Notes under the pieces: model-generated
Database searches by the model: none
Told to the model about the DNA's origin: nothing
What the model saw: the letters and a program-made list of their open reading frames with translations, nothing else
Part shown: piece after piece, positions 6,120 through 6,746 of the stretch
Numbering within the stretch: the stretch's first letter is position 1
How the letters are laid out: each line of letters opens with the position of its first letter
Source of the DNA: Candidatus Hodarchaeota archaeon
GTDB lineage: Archaea; Asgardarchaeota; Heimdallarchaeia; Hodarchaeales; Hodarchaeaceae
Assembly (NCBI GenBank): GCA_016840305.1
Contig: JAEOSP010000487.1
Coordinates: 1-6,746 of the forward strand
Direction: 5' to 3'
Length of the DNA stretch: 6,746 nucleotides
Translations under genes and position numbers: made by a program

Positions 6120-6128
6120 TAATTTCAA

Positions 6129-6237
6129 AACCTAAAGAGTATAATTCTATAAGAATTTTGTAATAATGACTAATCATTGGAAATTAATATGTTCTTCTCC
6201 GTATTTTATTTATACTAAGAGTTGGAAAAAAAAAATC
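6129..6237. promoter_or_regulatory. Divergent promoter region between the AbrB-PhoU and HAD genes
   Basis: Two outward promoters are visible. On minus, TTATAGAA (6152-6145) is embedded in a perfect six-base inverted repeat, AATTCT/AGAATT (6143-6148 and 6152-6157), so a protein bound there would block the PhoU-like gene; self-control by its AbrB domain is possible. On plus, TTTATACT (6209-6216) is centred 25.5 bases before the HAD ATG, giving a leaderless transcript. A further inverted repeat, AATGA/TCATT (6165-6169 and 6174-6178), lies between them and could affect both. Confidence 0.5.
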
Positions 6238-6746
6238 ATGAGTGAAATATCTCTATTTGAATCCTTTATTGATTACAAGGTAGTTCTTTTCGATTTAGAT
6301 GGAGTATTAATAAACAGCGACCAAGCTTGGATTATAGCTCTTCAAAAAATACTTGCAGAAGAGGAATTATTTGTCCCTCCCGTGCAAATGATCAAAGAAC
6401 ATTTAGCTTTATCAACAATTGGTCAAATCAAATTATTTTTTCCAGATATGAGCAGTGATAAACCTATTTTATCGAAACTCGCTAGAAAAGTGGATCAGTA
6501 TTATTTGAGTCATATTACTGAGAACGTAATACTAGTAGACAAAAGTATTGAACTTTTGGCCAGATTAAGAGAATTAGGGATAAAATTAGGTGTGGTAACT
6601 AATAACGGAGGAGAGGTAACAACCTCAATATTAAAAACATTCAAATTAACCTCCTATTTTGAATCAGTAATTCATTTAGATAATTCTGAAAAGCCCAAAC
6701 CTGATCCATCATCGTTATTTATGTCGATTGATAATTTTAAGATAAA
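6238..6746 (+). CDS. HAD-superfamily hydrolase (phosphoglycolate phosphatase-like), 3' end cut by window edge
   Basis: The 169 visible codons match a HAD phosphatase of the beta-phosphoglucomutase/phosphoglycolate phosphatase type, which usually removes phosphate from small cytoplasmic metabolites. Motif I is FDLDGVL (18-24) with nucleophile Asp19 and acid/base Asp21. The helical cap runs from about 28 to 95. Motif II is VVTNN (119-123) with Thr121. Motif III is EKPKPDP (151-157) with Lys152. Motif IV lies beyond the window. The ATG is preceded by a ten-base A run and TTTATACT at leaderless distance; the only ribosome-like bases (GG at 6224-6225) are too far and weak. It is divergent from the AbrB-PhoU gene and separate from the sugar operon. 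A role in dephosphorylating a sugar intermediate is possible but unsupported. Substrate unknown. Confidence 0.88.
   Translation, partial: MSEISLFESFIDYKVVLFDLDGVLINSDQAWIIALQKILAEEELFVPPVQMIKEHLALSTIGQIKLFFPDMSSDKPILSKLARKVDQYYLSHITENVILVDKSIELLARLRELGIKLGVVTNNGGEVTTSILKTFKLTSYFESVIHLDNSEKPKPDPSSLFMSIDNFKI

Noticed and set aside
6100..6177. 26-codon minus-strand ORF starting at 6177, overlapping the start of the PhoU-like gene
   Set aside because: It begins upstream of the predicted transcription start and has no ribosome site.
1..6746. Mobile elements, CRISPR arrays, tRNA or rRNA genes
   Set aside because: No transposase, regularly spaced repeats, cloverleaf or rRNA-like stretches were seen on either strand.

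Overview
The window looks archaeal. The gene at 5082-6119 is the SpoVT/AbrB-PhoU fusion protein typical of archaea. Several genes have an A/T-rich TATA-like box about 25-30 bases before the start codon, which suggests leaderless or nearly leaderless transcripts. The best ribosome site present (GGTGA) fits an archaeal 16S tail. The DNA is AT-rich. An Asgard or related lineage is possible, but the sequence alone does not settle it.

Layout, left to right: (1) a class II (fuculose-phosphate-type) aldolase cut by the left edge, minus strand; (2) PTS galactitol-type IIB, minus; (3) a hairpin/poly-T terminator or attenuator overlapping the end of the next gene; (4) PTS galactitol-type IIC permease with a TTG start, minus; (5) a 311-base gap holding a two-way TATA element, two inverted repeats in the presumed IIC leader, and a likely unlisted 44-codon gene or small RNA on the plus strand with its own terminator; (6) a DeoC-family aldolase, minus; (7) a DegT/StrS-type PLP aminotransferase, minus, 7 bases upstream of deoC; (8) a palindrome-rich intergenic region; (9) the AbrB-PhoU regulator, minus; (10) divergently, a HAD-family phosphatase cut by the right edge, plus.

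Items 1, 2, 4, 6 and 7 read as one carbohydrate locus transcribed right to left: aminotransferase, aldolase, permease, phosphotransfer protein, second aldolase. The plain reading is uptake and phosphorylation of a polyol or sugar by a phosphotransferase system, then C-C cleavage by one or both aldolases. The aminotransferase suggests that an amino sugar or amino-cyclitol is the substrate or an intermediate; that is inference. PTS enzymes are rare in archaea. No EIIA, EI or HPr gene is visible, so the system is incomplete within the window. The visible part of the class II aldolase lacks the third zinc-binding histidine expected for the family, so its chemistry may differ. The PhoU-like regulator and the HAD phosphatase have no clear tie to the sugar locus.
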